DNA of 33,045 nt from SZUA-448 sp045627185 (GTDB taxonomy: Bacteria; Bacillota; Clostridia; Lachnospirales; Lachnospiraceae): assembly GCA_045627185.1 (NCBI GenBank), contig JAZQNE010000016.1, forward strand, positions 1-33,045, written 5' to 3'. The position numbers and the translations under genes were made by a program. Of the stretch, positions 1 through 8,397 are shown piece by piece. Within the stretch, counting starts at the first letter, position 1. Every line of letters starts with the position of its first letter. The notes under the pieces are model-generated. The model was not told the DNA's origin. It searched no databases and worked only from the letters and a program-made list of their open reading frames with translations.

Positions 1-1
1 A

Positions 2-619
2 GACATGGACTTCAAGGTAACAGGTACTACAGAAGGTATCACAGCTATTCAGATGGATATCAAGATTCACGGTCTTACACGTCCTATCGTTGAGGGCGCA
101 ATCGCACGTTGCCGTGAAGCACGTCTCTTCATTATGGATAACTGCATGAAGCCCGCTATTGCAGAGCCCAGAAAAGAAGTTTCACAGTACGCACCCAAGA
201 TTATCCAGATTACAATCGATCCCGCAAAGATCGGTGAAGTTATCGGTCAGCGCGGCAAGACAATCCAGGCTATTCAGGAGCAGTGCGAAGTTAAGATTGA
301 TATTACCGATGACGGCGCAGTTTCCGTATGCGGTACAGATAAAGATAAGATGCAGCAGGCTGCTAAACTTATTGATATCATCGTTTCCGAATTTGAAGAG
401 GGCAAGCTTTACACAGGTAAGGTTGTCAGCATCAAAGAATTCGGCGCATTCCTTGAGTTTGCACCCGGTAAAGAGGGCATGGTTCACATCTCAAAGATTG
501 CTAAAGAACGTATCAACCATGTTGAAGATGTTCTTACACTCGGAGACGTTGTTACCGTTGTTTGCCTTGGCAAGGATAAGATGGGCAGAATCAGCTTCAG
601 TATAAAGGATGTTAAATAA
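2..619 (+). CDS. pnp: Polynucleotide phosphorylase, C-terminal part (5' end outside window)
   Basis: This is the 3' end of the gene for PNPase, the phosphorolytic 3'-5' exoribonuclease of cytoplasmic RNA decay. The reading frame is open to the left window edge, so the Met codon at position 5 is internal. The visible 205 residues hold the end of the second RNase PH domain (around DMDFKVTGT and QMDIKIHG), a KH domain with its G-x-x-G loop (GQRG, about residue 81) and a complete S1 domain (about residues 134-204). The protein stops straight after S1 and lacks the acidic or Gly-rich tail of some homologues. The next gene starts at the base after the stop codon, so the two are cotranscribed, as in the pnp-ymxG order of other Firmicutes. 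Identification is secure; only the first two thirds are missing. Confidence 0.97.
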   Translation, partial: DMDFKVTGTTEGITAIQMDIKIHGLTRPIVEGAIARCREARLFIMDNCMKPAIAEPRKEVSQYAPKIIQITIDPAKIGEVIGQRGKTIQAIQEQCEVKIDITDDGAVSVCGTDKDKMQQAAKLIDIIVSEFEEGKLYTGKVVSIKEFGAFLEFAPGKEGMVHISKIAKERINHVEDVLTLGDVVTVVCLGKDKMGRISFSIKDVK

Positions 620-1885
620 TTGAAAGAAATCAGAACACTTTCAAACGGAATAAAGGTTATAGCAGAAAGAGCGACACAGTTTAATACTGTGTCGCTTGGT
701 ATTTATATTAATACCGGTTCGGCTTATGAAAACAAGGATAATCAGGGCATAGCCCATATGATTGAGCATATGCTGTTCAAAGGTACAAAAAATCGCACCG
801 CACAGGACATTTCCCGCGAATCGGCTGCACTCGGGGACGATGTTAATGCATACACCTGCAAGGAATACACGGTTTTCTACGGAACCACTTTAAGACAGTA
901 TTTTCCCCGTCTCTTGAATCTTTTATCCGACATGCTTACCAATTCTCTTTTTGATGAAAACGACATTGAAAAAGAAAAGCAGATTATCTGCGAAGAAATT
1001 GCAATGTACGATGATTCCGCTGAGGATATTGTTCATGAAAAACTGAATGAAGCTGTTTGGAAAGAACATCCGCTCGGCTTTATTATTTCCGGCTCGGACA
1101 AAACCGTAAAATCCATAACAAGAGATCAGCTTCTTGCTTTTATGGCTAAATATTATACAGGAAATAATATTATTTTATCGGTTGCAGGTACCTTTGACGA
1201 TGATGTTTTCAATCGCCTTGAAATTGCTTTTTCGGACATTAAACCCGGTGAAGACCGTACAACAGAACTTTCCGAACCTGCTTATCATAATTCGTTCCTG
1301 TTTCTGAAGCGTAAAATTGACCAGGTTCATATGAATTTTGCTTTTCCCTGTATCACTGCAGATTCCGATGAACGCTATACATCAGCCGTATTTCAGGCTG
1401 CATTTGGCGGAAGCAGCAATTCACTGCTGTTTAACAGAATAAGAGAGGAACTTTCGCTTGCTTATTCTGTTTATTCCTACAATACCTCTCATAAAAAAGC
1501 CGGCCTTCTTCAGATTGACGTAACAGTTGCAAGAAATTCTGTATATCGCGTATTTACTGAGATTCTTTCGCTGATTGAAAAGGTCAAAAAAGAAGGACTT
1601 ACTGCAGAACAGGTTGAAAACTTCAAGGACCAGGTTATTGTAGAAATGATAATGAATAACGAAGGCGTCCGTGACAAGATGGAACTTAATGCCAAACAGC
1701 AGCTGATTCTTTCGAAACTGCTTGATAACGATGACCAGATTGAAGCAATACGCCGTGTTACGAAAGACGATATTCTGGCTTTTGCAAACAAATACCTTGA
1801 TATAAATGCCATGTCAGTATGCATTGTCGGTAATTGTTCTTCAAAAGATGCCCGCCTTGTTAACATATTTGTTCAAAACCGCTAG
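620..1885 (+). CDS. M16 family zinc metallopeptidase (YmxG/MlpA-like)
   Basis: A 421-residue protein of the M16 (insulinase/mitochondrial processing peptidase) family. The inverted zinc motif H-x-x-E-H is present as HMIEH (residues 46-50), and the third ligand is probably one of the two Glu at 125-126. The second half carries the partner R/Y motif (NRIREELSLAYSVYSY), so both halves of the M16 fold are there and the length is normal. The start is TTG at 620, directly after the pnp stop; translation is probably coupled to pnp, since the Shine-Dalgarno would lie inside pnp. Synteny with pnp matches ymxG/mlpA of Bacillus. The physiological substrate of this family in Firmicutes is not well defined. 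A terminator follows. Confidence 0.93.
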   Translation: MKEIRTLSNGIKVIAERATQFNTVSLGIYINTGSAYENKDNQGIAHMIEHMLFKGTKNRTAQDISRESAALGDDVNAYTCKEYTVFYGTTLRQYFPRLLNLLSDMLTNSLFDENDIEKEKQIICEEIAMYDDSAEDIVHEKLNEAVWKEHPLGFIISGSDKTVKSITRDQLLAFMAKYYTGNNIILSVAGTFDDDVFNRLEIAFSDIKPGEDRTTELSEPAYHNSFLFLKRKIDQVHMNFAFPCITADSDERYTSAVFQAAFGGSSNSLLFNRIREELSLAYSVYSYNTSHKKAGLLQIDVTVARNSVYRVFTEILSLIEKVKKEGLTAEQVENFKDQVIVEMIMNNEGVRDKMELNAKQQLILSKLLDNDDQIEAIRRVTKDDILAFANKYLDINAMSVCIVGNCSSKDARLVNIFVQNR

Positions 1886-1952
1886 CCCGGATTCAGGTTA
1901 AATTAAGTAAAAAGAGCCGGTTTAGGTTAGAAAAATCCAATAATAAATGTGA

Positions 1953-2033
1953 TACCGGGATTCTTTCCGGTAACAAAAGACACTTGATTTTTATCTTGAA
2001 TTGTAAGATACTATATATAGGTGTCTTTTTGAG
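1953..2033 (+). terminator. Hairpins ending the pnp-M16 operon
   Basis: Two inverted repeats follow the M16 gene. The first is an 8-bp stem (TACCGGGA/TTCCGGTA, 1953-1972) with a 4-nt loop. The second pairs AAAAGACAC (1975-1983) with GTGTCTTTT (2021-2029), contains a nested stem (TATCTT/AAGATA), and ends in a T-run. A promoter candidate for malQ lies inside the second loop. Confidence 0.6.
1984..2012 (+). promoter_or_regulatory. Candidate sigma-A promoter for malQ
   Basis: TTGATT at 1984-1989 and GATACT at 2007-2012 are separated by 17 bp. The promoter sits within the loop of the preceding terminator hairpin and about 80 bp upstream of the malQ start. One base off consensus in each half or slightly worse, so it is plausible but unproven. 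Confidence 0.5.
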
Positions 2034-2088
2034 TTTTTAGACATATAATTTGTTATTTAGTTCGTTTATCGAATGGAAAGAGGGAACT

Positions 2089-3618
2089 GTGGAACGCGCA
2101 GCAGGCATTTTATTACCTATAGCATCATTGCCTTCAAATTATGGGATTGGGTGCTTCTCAAAAGAAGCATATGACTTTGTTGACAGACTTAAGGAGTCAG
2201 GTCAGAAATACTGGCAGATTCTGCCCCTTGGTCCGACCGGATACGGGGATTCGCCTTATCAGTCATTTTCGACCTTTGCAGGAAATCCGTACTATATTGA
2301 CCCCGAAACCCTTATAAATGAAGGTCTTCTTACAAAAGCCGAATGTGATTCTTTTGATTTTGTATCGCATCCGAATTATGTTGAATATGAGAAAATCTAC
2401 AAGTCACGTTTCAAGCTTCTTAAGCTTGCCCATGAGCGCTTTAAGAAGATTGACACCCCGGAATACCTTCAGTTTTGCAGTGAACAGGCTTACTGGCTTG
2501 ATGATTATGCTTTATATATGGCAGTTAAGGACAGCAAAGGTTCCGTATGCTGGAAGGACTGGGATGAGGACATCAGAAGACATCGTCCTGAAGCTGTAGC
2601 CAAATATAAAGAGGAACTGCTTGATGAATTCTGTTTCTATCAGTTCCAGCAGTATGAATTTTTCAAACAGTGGGATGCCCTTAAGAAATATGCTAACGGA
2701 AACGGCATCAAAATTATTGGCGATCTTCCCATTTATGTAGCATTTGACAGTGCTGACGCATGGTCCGATCCTATGCTTTTCCGGTTTGATGAAGAAGGAA
2801 TGCCTACAGGCGTTGCGGGCTGCCCTCCGGATGCATTTTCCGAAACAGGCCAGCTTTGGGGAAATCCGCTTTACAACTGGCCGCATCATGAATGGACCGG
2901 TTATTCCTGGTGGATTAACCGAATCAGAAACTGTTTCCGTCTGTACGATGTTGTCCGAATTGACCATTTCCGCGGATTTGATGAATATTACAACATTCCC
3001 GCAAAGGACAAAACAGCCGAGAACGGCTGCTGGGAAAAAGGTCCCGGAATGAAGCTGTTTTATAAGCTTCGCGAGGTTCTTGGTGAGCTTAACATTATTG
3101 CGGAAGACCTTGGATTCCTTACCCCGTCGGTGCTTCAGCTTCTTGAAGATTCGGGCTTCCCGGGCATGAAGGTTCTTCAGTTTGCATTTGATGAGTCAGG
3201 TGAAAGTGCTTATTTGCCTCACAATTATAAAAACAATTGTGTTGTTTACACCGGAACTCATGATAATGAAACCTCGGAAGGCTGGTACTGGTCACGAACA
3301 GAGGCAGAAAAGGCCATAATTAATGAATATCTTTCTTATGACCCTTATAAGGATGAAGTATTCAGCTACAGACTTATCCGTACAGCAATGAGCAGCCCGG
3401 CCGACCTTTGTGTTATTCCTTTCCAGGATTATCTTTCTCTTCGAAATGAAGCTCGCTGCAACACGCCTTCAACACTGGGTGACAACTGGAAATGGCGCTG
3501 CAGCAAGGGCGATTTTACAGATGAAATTGTTGCAAAGGTTCGCAGAATGACTGAACTTTACGGCCGTTGCAAGCGTCTTCCGAAGGAAGAAAGCCCTGTT
3601 GAAATAACGGAAGAATAA
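2089..3618 (+). CDS. malQ: 4-alpha-glucanotransferase (amylomaltase, GH77)
   Basis: Transfers alpha-1,4-glucan segments between maltodextrins, in cytoplasmic glycogen/maltodextrin metabolism. I place the start at GTG 2089, which follows an AGAGGGA Shine-Dalgarno and gives MERAAGILLPIASLPS, the usual family N-terminus; the frame stays open upstream to a TTG at 2050 but those residues are not family-like. The 509-residue length is normal for GH77. Catalytic residues are in place: nucleophile D292 in VRIDHFRGF, acid/base E339 in IIAEDLGF and D392 in GTHDNET. N-terminal substrate-site motifs (LPLGPTGYGDSPYQ, FAGNP) are intact. No other sugar-polymer gene is adjacent, so the neighbours say little about its substrate source. 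Confidence 0.96.
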   Translation: MERAAGILLPIASLPSNYGIGCFSKEAYDFVDRLKESGQKYWQILPLGPTGYGDSPYQSFSTFAGNPYYIDPETLINEGLLTKAECDSFDFVSHPNYVEYEKIYKSRFKLLKLAHERFKKIDTPEYLQFCSEQAYWLDDYALYMAVKDSKGSVCWKDWDEDIRRHRPEAVAKYKEELLDEFCFYQFQQYEFFKQWDALKKYANGNGIKIIGDLPIYVAFDSADAWSDPMLFRFDEEGMPTGVAGCPPDAFSETGQLWGNPLYNWPHHEWTGYSWWINRIRNCFRLYDVVRIDHFRGFDEYYNIPAKDKTAENGCWEKGPGMKLFYKLREVLGELNIIAEDLGFLTPSVLQLLEDSGFPGMKVLQFAFDESGESAYLPHNYKNNCVVYTGTHDNETSEGWYWSRTEAEKAIINEYLSYDPYKDEVFSYRLIRTAMSSPADLCVIPFQDYLSLRNEARCNTPSTLGDNWKWRCSKGDFTDEIVAKVRRMTELYGRCKRLPKEESPVEITEE

Positions 3619-3685
3619 TACTTATCTTTTTTGAAAGTATAGGAGAAAAAGCCGTAATATATGGCTTTGCAGGTTGAAGTAGAAA

Positions 3686-6589
3686 ATGGCTACATCAAAA
3701 GGTAATGGAAAAACCGGCTCGACCGGAAATAAGAAGAATACAAAAGGTTCTGCGGGAAATTCATCACGCAGCAGTTCATCAAGGGGAGGTTCATCACGCA
3801 GTTCTGCATCACGCAGCAATTCGTCAGGAACAGGCTCTTCGGGGAAGGCTGCAAAAATTACGGAAAAACGCAGATATGAAGACAATGACAGCAGAACCGT
3901 AAAGGGCAGGACAGTACGCGAAGTTAAACCCGTAAAAGAGCCCCGTGTGCTTACAAAAGAGGAGGAATCGGTAAGAAATGAGATTATACTTACCATTACT
4001 GCTCTTGTTTCGGTACTCATAATTTTAAGCTTTTTCAATATATGCGGAGTTGTGGGAAAAGCTCTCAACAGCCTGCTTTTCGGAACCATGGGCACTTTTG
4101 CCTATGCTTTCCCTGTTGTTTTATTCTTCTTTATGGCATTTTTCCTGTCTAACCACGGTAACAAAATTGCCCGTCAGAAGATTCTTGCAGGTCTTGCATT
4201 TTTGTTCCTTCTCACCGCTCTTCTTCAGATGATTTTCGGACTTGAGCCCGGCATGAAGGTTCTTGACTATTATAAATTCTGTTCTGAAAACAGAACCGGC
4301 GGCGGTTTATTCGGCGCCGTTGTTGCAGTGCCGTTTACAGCCGCTTTCGGTAAGGTTGCAACATACTGCATCATCGTTGCATTTATGTTTGTATTTCTTA
4401 TTATTCTTACCGGAAAAGCCATTTTCAGGCTTCTTAAGGATAAAGGAGAAGAATCCATTAAGAAGACGAAAGAAAAATTTGATGAGCGTAATAAATACTT
4501 TGATGAAGTTGAACAGGAAGAAATCAAGCAGGGGCTTGAACATCATAATGAACTTCAGTATGTGACCTTAAACGGTAAGACCCCCGAAACCGGCAAAAAG
4601 AATGCCAAAAAGGATCCTGAGCCCGAAAAAACATCATTCCTTGATACACTTCAGAAACTCGGGTCAAACGGACAGCAGTTCCCGCTTTCGGGTAATTCGT
4701 CACAGGAACAGCATATTTTTTCACAGGATTACCTTGAACTTAAGGAACATGCTGAAGATCTTGATGAAAACGGCAATGTTATCCAAAAGGGCAACCGCCG
4801 TCAGGCTAAACAGTCCAAACCTGTTATTGAACCCGAAAAACCCGTTAAACAGCCTTATACAGTTAAAGGCAATTTCAAAGATGATATCCCTACCGACATG
4901 AAGGAGATTACGCCCGATGTTTCTGCTAACAGGGGTGATTCCGTAAGGACTGACGGTCAGGATATGCCGCAGACAAAAGAAAAACCTGAAAAAGTCAAAG
5001 CAGATCCTCAGATTAATCTTGAGACTGCAGCTGAAATAGATGCCAGCCTTCAGATAGCTGCTGAGGTTAAAAAAGAATATGTATTCCCGCCTATTTCGCT
5101 TCTTACAGCGGGAAACGGCTCATCAGCTGCCGTTTCACGCCGTGAAATAGATAAAAATGCCGAAACTCTTACACGCACCCTTGAAAGCTTTGGTGTTCAT
5201 GTAAAACTACTGAATGTAAGCTGCGGACCTACCGTTACACGTTACGAACTTCAGCCTGAACAGGGTGTAAAAGTTAGCAGTGTTACAAAGCTTGAGAATG
5301 ATATCAAGCTTAATCTTGCAGCATCGGATATCCGAATAGAAGCGCCTATTCCCGGGAAAGCTGCAATCGGTATTGAGGTTCCGAATAAGGAAAACAGTAC
5401 AGTACGTGTGCGTGATATCCTTGAATCCCCGGAATACAAGGGTCAGTCAAGCGGTATTGCTTTTGCGGTTGGTAAGGATATTACCGGAAACAGTATTGTT
5501 ACCGATATTTCCAAGATGCCTCACCTTCTTATTGCCGGTGCTACAGGCTCAGGTAAATCAGTATGTATCAATACTCTTATTATGAGTATTCTTTATAAAT
5601 ACAAACCCACAGATGTCCGTCTCATAATGATTGACCCCAAGATGGTTGAACTTGGCGTTTACAACGGCATTCCGCACCTTCTTATTCCTGTTGTTACAGA
5701 CCCTAAGAAGGCTGCTGCATCCCTTAACTGGGCTGTTCTTGAAATGACAAACCGTTATGAGAAATTTGCGGAGAACCATGTCCGTGACCTTAAGGGTTAT
5801 AACAAGTGCATGGAAGACCTTGCACGCAAAAATCCGAAGGAAGCACAGGAAAATCCTGAAGCATTTGCAAAACTTCCTCAGATTGTCATTGTTGTGGACG
5901 AGCTTGCAGACCTTATGATGGTTGCTCCCGGTGAGGTGGAAAATGCTATCATCCGTCTGTCACAGCTTGCGCGAGCTGCCGGAATGCATCTTGTAATTGC
6001 TACACAGCGTCCTTCCGTAAACGTAATTACCGGACTTATCAAAGCCAATATGCCTTCAAGAATTGCACTTGCCGTAACTTCAGGCGTTGATTCACGTACA
6101 ATTCTTGACCAGGGTGGTGCTGAAAAGCTTCTTGGAAAGGGCGATATGCTTTTTGCTCCCATGAATCTTCCAAAGCCTATACGTGTACAGGGTGCTTTTG
6201 TTTCGGATAAGGAAGTTGAAGATGTTGTTGAATATCTTAAGAAAGAAAACAGTGAAGCTGTCTATTCCGATGATATCACAACAAAAATCAATTCAATCAC
6301 GGTTTCAACCGGAAAGAGCGCACCACAGCCCGATGCTTCTTCAGACGGCGGTTCTTCCGACGGAAAGGATGAATATCTTGTTGAGGCCGGCCGCCTGATA
6401 ATTGATAAGCAGAAGGCTTCAATCGGTATGCTTCAGCGTGTTTACAGCATAGGCTTTAACCGTGCGGCCCGTATTATGGACCAGCTTGCCGAACTTGGTG
6501 TTGTGGGCTTTGAAAATGGCACTAAACCCAGAGAAATCCTTATGACAAAGGAGCAGTTTGAAGATTATGTCAGAAACAACCTCAGCTGA
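3686..6589 (+). CDS. FtsK/SpoIIIE family DNA translocase
   Basis: A 967-residue membrane-anchored motor that moves chromosomal DNA through the division or sporulation septum. Order: a Ser/Gly/Arg-rich, low-complexity N-terminus (about residues 1-55); four or five hydrophobic segments between about residues 95 and 255; a charged linker to about 465; then the alpha/beta RecA-like motor with Walker A GATGSGKS (about 618-625) and Walker B IVIVVDELADL (about 733-743); and a C-terminal winged-helix gamma domain (about 895-967; SIGMLQR, RAARIMDQLAELGVVG) that recognises oriented DNA motifs. The linker is longer than in B. subtilis SpoIIIE. Whether it serves vegetative division, sporulation or both cannot be told from sequence. 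The 3' end overlaps the next gene by 23 bp, so the two are in one operon. Confidence 0.95.
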   Translation: MATSKGNGKTGSTGNKKNTKGSAGNSSRSSSSRGGSSRSSASRSNSSGTGSSGKAAKITEKRRYEDNDSRTVKGRTVREVKPVKEPRVLTKEEESVRNEIILTITALVSVLIILSFFNICGVVGKALNSLLFGTMGTFAYAFPVVLFFFMAFFLSNHGNKIARQKILAGLAFLFLLTALLQMIFGLEPGMKVLDYYKFCSENRTGGGLFGAVVAVPFTAAFGKVATYCIIVAFMFVFLIILTGKAIFRLLKDKGEESIKKTKEKFDERNKYFDEVEQEEIKQGLEHHNELQYVTLNGKTPETGKKNAKKDPEPEKTSFLDTLQKLGSNGQQFPLSGNSSQEQHIFSQDYLELKEHAEDLDENGNVIQKGNRRQAKQSKPVIEPEKPVKQPYTVKGNFKDDIPTDMKEITPDVSANRGDSVRTDGQDMPQTKEKPEKVKADPQINLETAAEIDASLQIAAEVKKEYVFPPISLLTAGNGSSAAVSRREIDKNAETLTRTLESFGVHVKLLNVSCGPTVTRYELQPEQGVKVSSVTKLENDIKLNLAASDIRIEAPIPGKAAIGIEVPNKENSTVRVRDILESPEYKGQSSGIAFAVGKDITGNSIVTDISKMPHLLIAGATGSGKSVCINTLIMSILYKYKPTDVRLIMIDPKMVELGVYNGIPHLLIPVVTDPKKAAASLNWAVLEMTNRYEKFAENHVRDLKGYNKCMEDLARKNPKEAQENPEAFAKLPQIVIVVDELADLMMVAPGEVENAIIRLSQLARAAGMHLVIATQRPSVNVITGLIKANMPSRIALAVTSGVDSRTILDQGGAEKLLGKGDMLFAPMNLPKPIRVQGAFVSDKEVEDVVEYLKKENSEAVYSDDITTKINSITVSTGKSAPQPDASSDGGSSDGKDEYLVEAGRLIIDKQKASIGMLQRVYSIGFNRAARIMDQLAELGVVGFENGTKPREILMTKEQFEDYVRNNLS

Positions 6590-7490
6590 CGGCCGCGACC
6601 TTCATGGCTGGCTTGTAATAAATGCTTTCATGAATAGTGACAAGTTTAATGAACTTGTGCAATGGTTCCTGATTTCAGCAGGACGTCTGAATATAGTATT
6701 TAAGGTTTTCACAAACGCAGAGCTTGCAGTGGGTCTTCCTGTAAACGAAAAGCCTGATTTTGTGCTTTTCTGGGATAAGGATGTACTCCTTGCTTCTTAC
6801 CTTGAATCGCTTGGGATACCGGTATTTAATTCCGCAAAATCCATTGCTCTTTGTGATGATAAAGGTAAAACCTATCTTGCGCTTAAGGACTCAGGCATTA
6901 AGATGCCTAAAACCATTCTTGCTCCTTTTACCTATGATACCATAGGCTATACAGAACTTTCTTTCCTTGAAAGAGTTGGAGAAGAACTTGGTTTTCCGCT
7001 TGTTGTAAAAGAAAATTACGGTTCCTTCGGAATGCAGGTTTATCTTGTAAAAAATCTTGACGAATTAAAAGAAAAAGTTAAGGAAATATCGCCTAAACCA
7101 TGTCTTTTCCAGGAATATTTCGGTGAATATGCAGGAAGTGATTTAAGACTTCAGGTTGTTGGTGAATCAGTAGTTGCCTGCATGCTCAGATATTCTGAAA
7201 CCGGTGATTTCCGTGCAAATATAACTCTTGGTGGCAAAATGGAAAAGTATGTTCCCAGCCACGAACAGGTCGAAATGGCTTTGAAAGCCGCAAAAACTTT
7301 AGGGCTTGACTTTGCAGGCGTAGATCTTTTATTTGGTCATTATGAAGAACCTGTTCTTTGCGAAGTCAATTCCAATGCACATTTTAAGACTATTTTTGAT
7401 TGTACGCATGTTGATGTATCATATGAAATAATGAAATACATCAAAAACAAATTTATGAACGCAGAAGAGAAATCCGAAGAAAACAAATAA
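6567..7490 (+). CDS. RimK-like ATP-grasp ligase, paralogue 1
   Basis: A 307-residue ATP-grasp protein of the RimK/D-Ala-D-Ala ligase type, which would join a carboxylate to an amine with ATP. The start is ATG 6567 inside the end of ftsK, with AAGGAG 13 bp upstream; TTG at 6558 is an alternative that lies too close to that site. Visible motifs are the ATP-binding strand GFPLVVKENYGSFGMQV, the D-L-R-x-x-V-x-G segment, the DFRANITLGG loop and the metal-binding E-V-N near the C-terminus (CEVNSN). The substrate is unknown. It is followed after 29 bp by a clear paralogue. It could modify a peptide, a cofactor or a cell-wall precursor; I do not commit to any. Confidence 0.85.
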   Translation: MSETTSADGRDLHGWLVINAFMNSDKFNELVQWFLISAGRLNIVFKVFTNAELAVGLPVNEKPDFVLFWDKDVLLASYLESLGIPVFNSAKSIALCDDKGKTYLALKDSGIKMPKTILAPFTYDTIGYTELSFLERVGEELGFPLVVKENYGSFGMQVYLVKNLDELKEKVKEISPKPCLFQEYFGEYAGSDLRLQVVGESVVACMLRYSETGDFRANITLGGKMEKYVPSHEQVEMALKAAKTLGLDFAGVDLLFGHYEEPVLCEVNSNAHFKTIFDCTHVDVSYEIMKYIKNKFMNAEEKSEENK

Positions 7491-7519
7491 AGTCGATAAG
7501 CTGAAGAAGAGGTGTGAAA

Positions 7520-8374
7520 ATGGAATTCTGGCTGATTTACAGAAAAGAAGATGTGCAGAAAAATCAGTTTTATATTGAAAGCTATGCTAAAACTGCCCCT
7601 TCTTTCGGAATGAATTGCCGCCTTGTATTCACGGATGAACTGACATTTGGTGTGGAAAACGGGGAACCTTGTGTTAAAGGCCCCGGACAGCTTCCGGCAT
7701 TTGCCATTGTAAGGGCTATTCGTCCCGATATCTCAAGGTATCTTGAAAAATGCGGTGTCAGATGCTTCAACAGTGCCTTTGTGTCCGAAATCTGCAATAA
7801 TAAAGCATATACTTACGATTATCTGTCAGGCAGGGGTATCCCTATGCCTGACTCTGTTTTTATCAAAAACTTTGAACTGCGTAATTTCCTTGAAACATGT
7901 CCGCAGGGGAAAATAATTAAAGCCGTTGAAGGACATGGAGGTTCTCAGGTTATTCTTTTTGACGGAAATATTGAGAAAACGCTTGATATCATGGGTAAAT
8001 CCGATGTTGTTGTGCAAAACCGCATAGGCACAAAGGCCTGTGATCTGCGTGTTTATGTGCTCGGGAAAAAGATTCTGGCATCGGTGCTCCGTTCATCAGA
8101 CCGTGATTTCCGTGCAAATTTCTCACTCGGTGGTGATGTAAGGCTTTATGAACTTTCGGATAAAGAAACCGAACTTGTGTATAAGATTATCAACTGTTTT
8201 GATTTTGACCTTGTCGGAATAGATTTTCTTCTTGACGATATGGGCAATTTAATATTTAATGAAATAGAAGATGTTGTGGGAGCCAGAATGCTATATAAAT
8301 GCTCTGATATTGACATTGTTAAGGAATATCTTGAATACGTCAGCCTGCGGCAGGAGAGATGCCGCTTGAAATAA
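7520..8374 (+). CDS. RimK-like ATP-grasp ligase, paralogue 2
   Basis: A 284-residue ATP-grasp protein, paralogous to its upstream neighbour. I choose ATG 7520, which sits 8 bp after AAGAGG; a GTG at 7514 in frame is too near that site. Shared elements with the neighbour are the KAVEGHGGSQV nucleotide loop, CDLRVYVLG and DFRANFSLGG. The metal-binding motif differs: E-x-E (NEIED) rather than the usual E-x-N. It is followed by GVDFLL-type core strands (LVGIDFLL). The two proteins might act in sequence, form a heterodimer or use different acceptors. It lies 23 bp upstream of fhs, so it is probably cotranscribed with it. Confidence 0.82.
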   Translation: MEFWLIYRKEDVQKNQFYIESYAKTAPSFGMNCRLVFTDELTFGVENGEPCVKGPGQLPAFAIVRAIRPDISRYLEKCGVRCFNSAFVSEICNNKAYTYDYLSGRGIPMPDSVFIKNFELRNFLETCPQGKIIKAVEGHGGSQVILFDGNIEKTLDIMGKSDVVVQNRIGTKACDLRVYVLGKKILASVLRSSDRDFRANFSLGGDVRLYELSDKETELVYKIINCFDFDLVGIDFLLDDMGNLIFNEIEDVVGARMLYKCSDIDIVKEYLEYVSLRQERCRLK

Positions 8375-8397
8375 ACAGCTAACAGGGAGGAAGGAAC

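Noticed and set aside
3661..3705. Possible 14-codon leader ORF overlapping the ftsK start
   Set aside because: The nearest AGGAG is about 16 nt away, too far for efficient initiation, and nothing in the peptide suggests a regulatory leader.
3622..4095. 157-codon minus-strand frame opposite the start of ftsK
   Set aside because: Its Glu/Pro/Leu-rich repeats are the reverse reading of the Ser/Arg-rich ftsK N-terminus, so it is a composition artefact.
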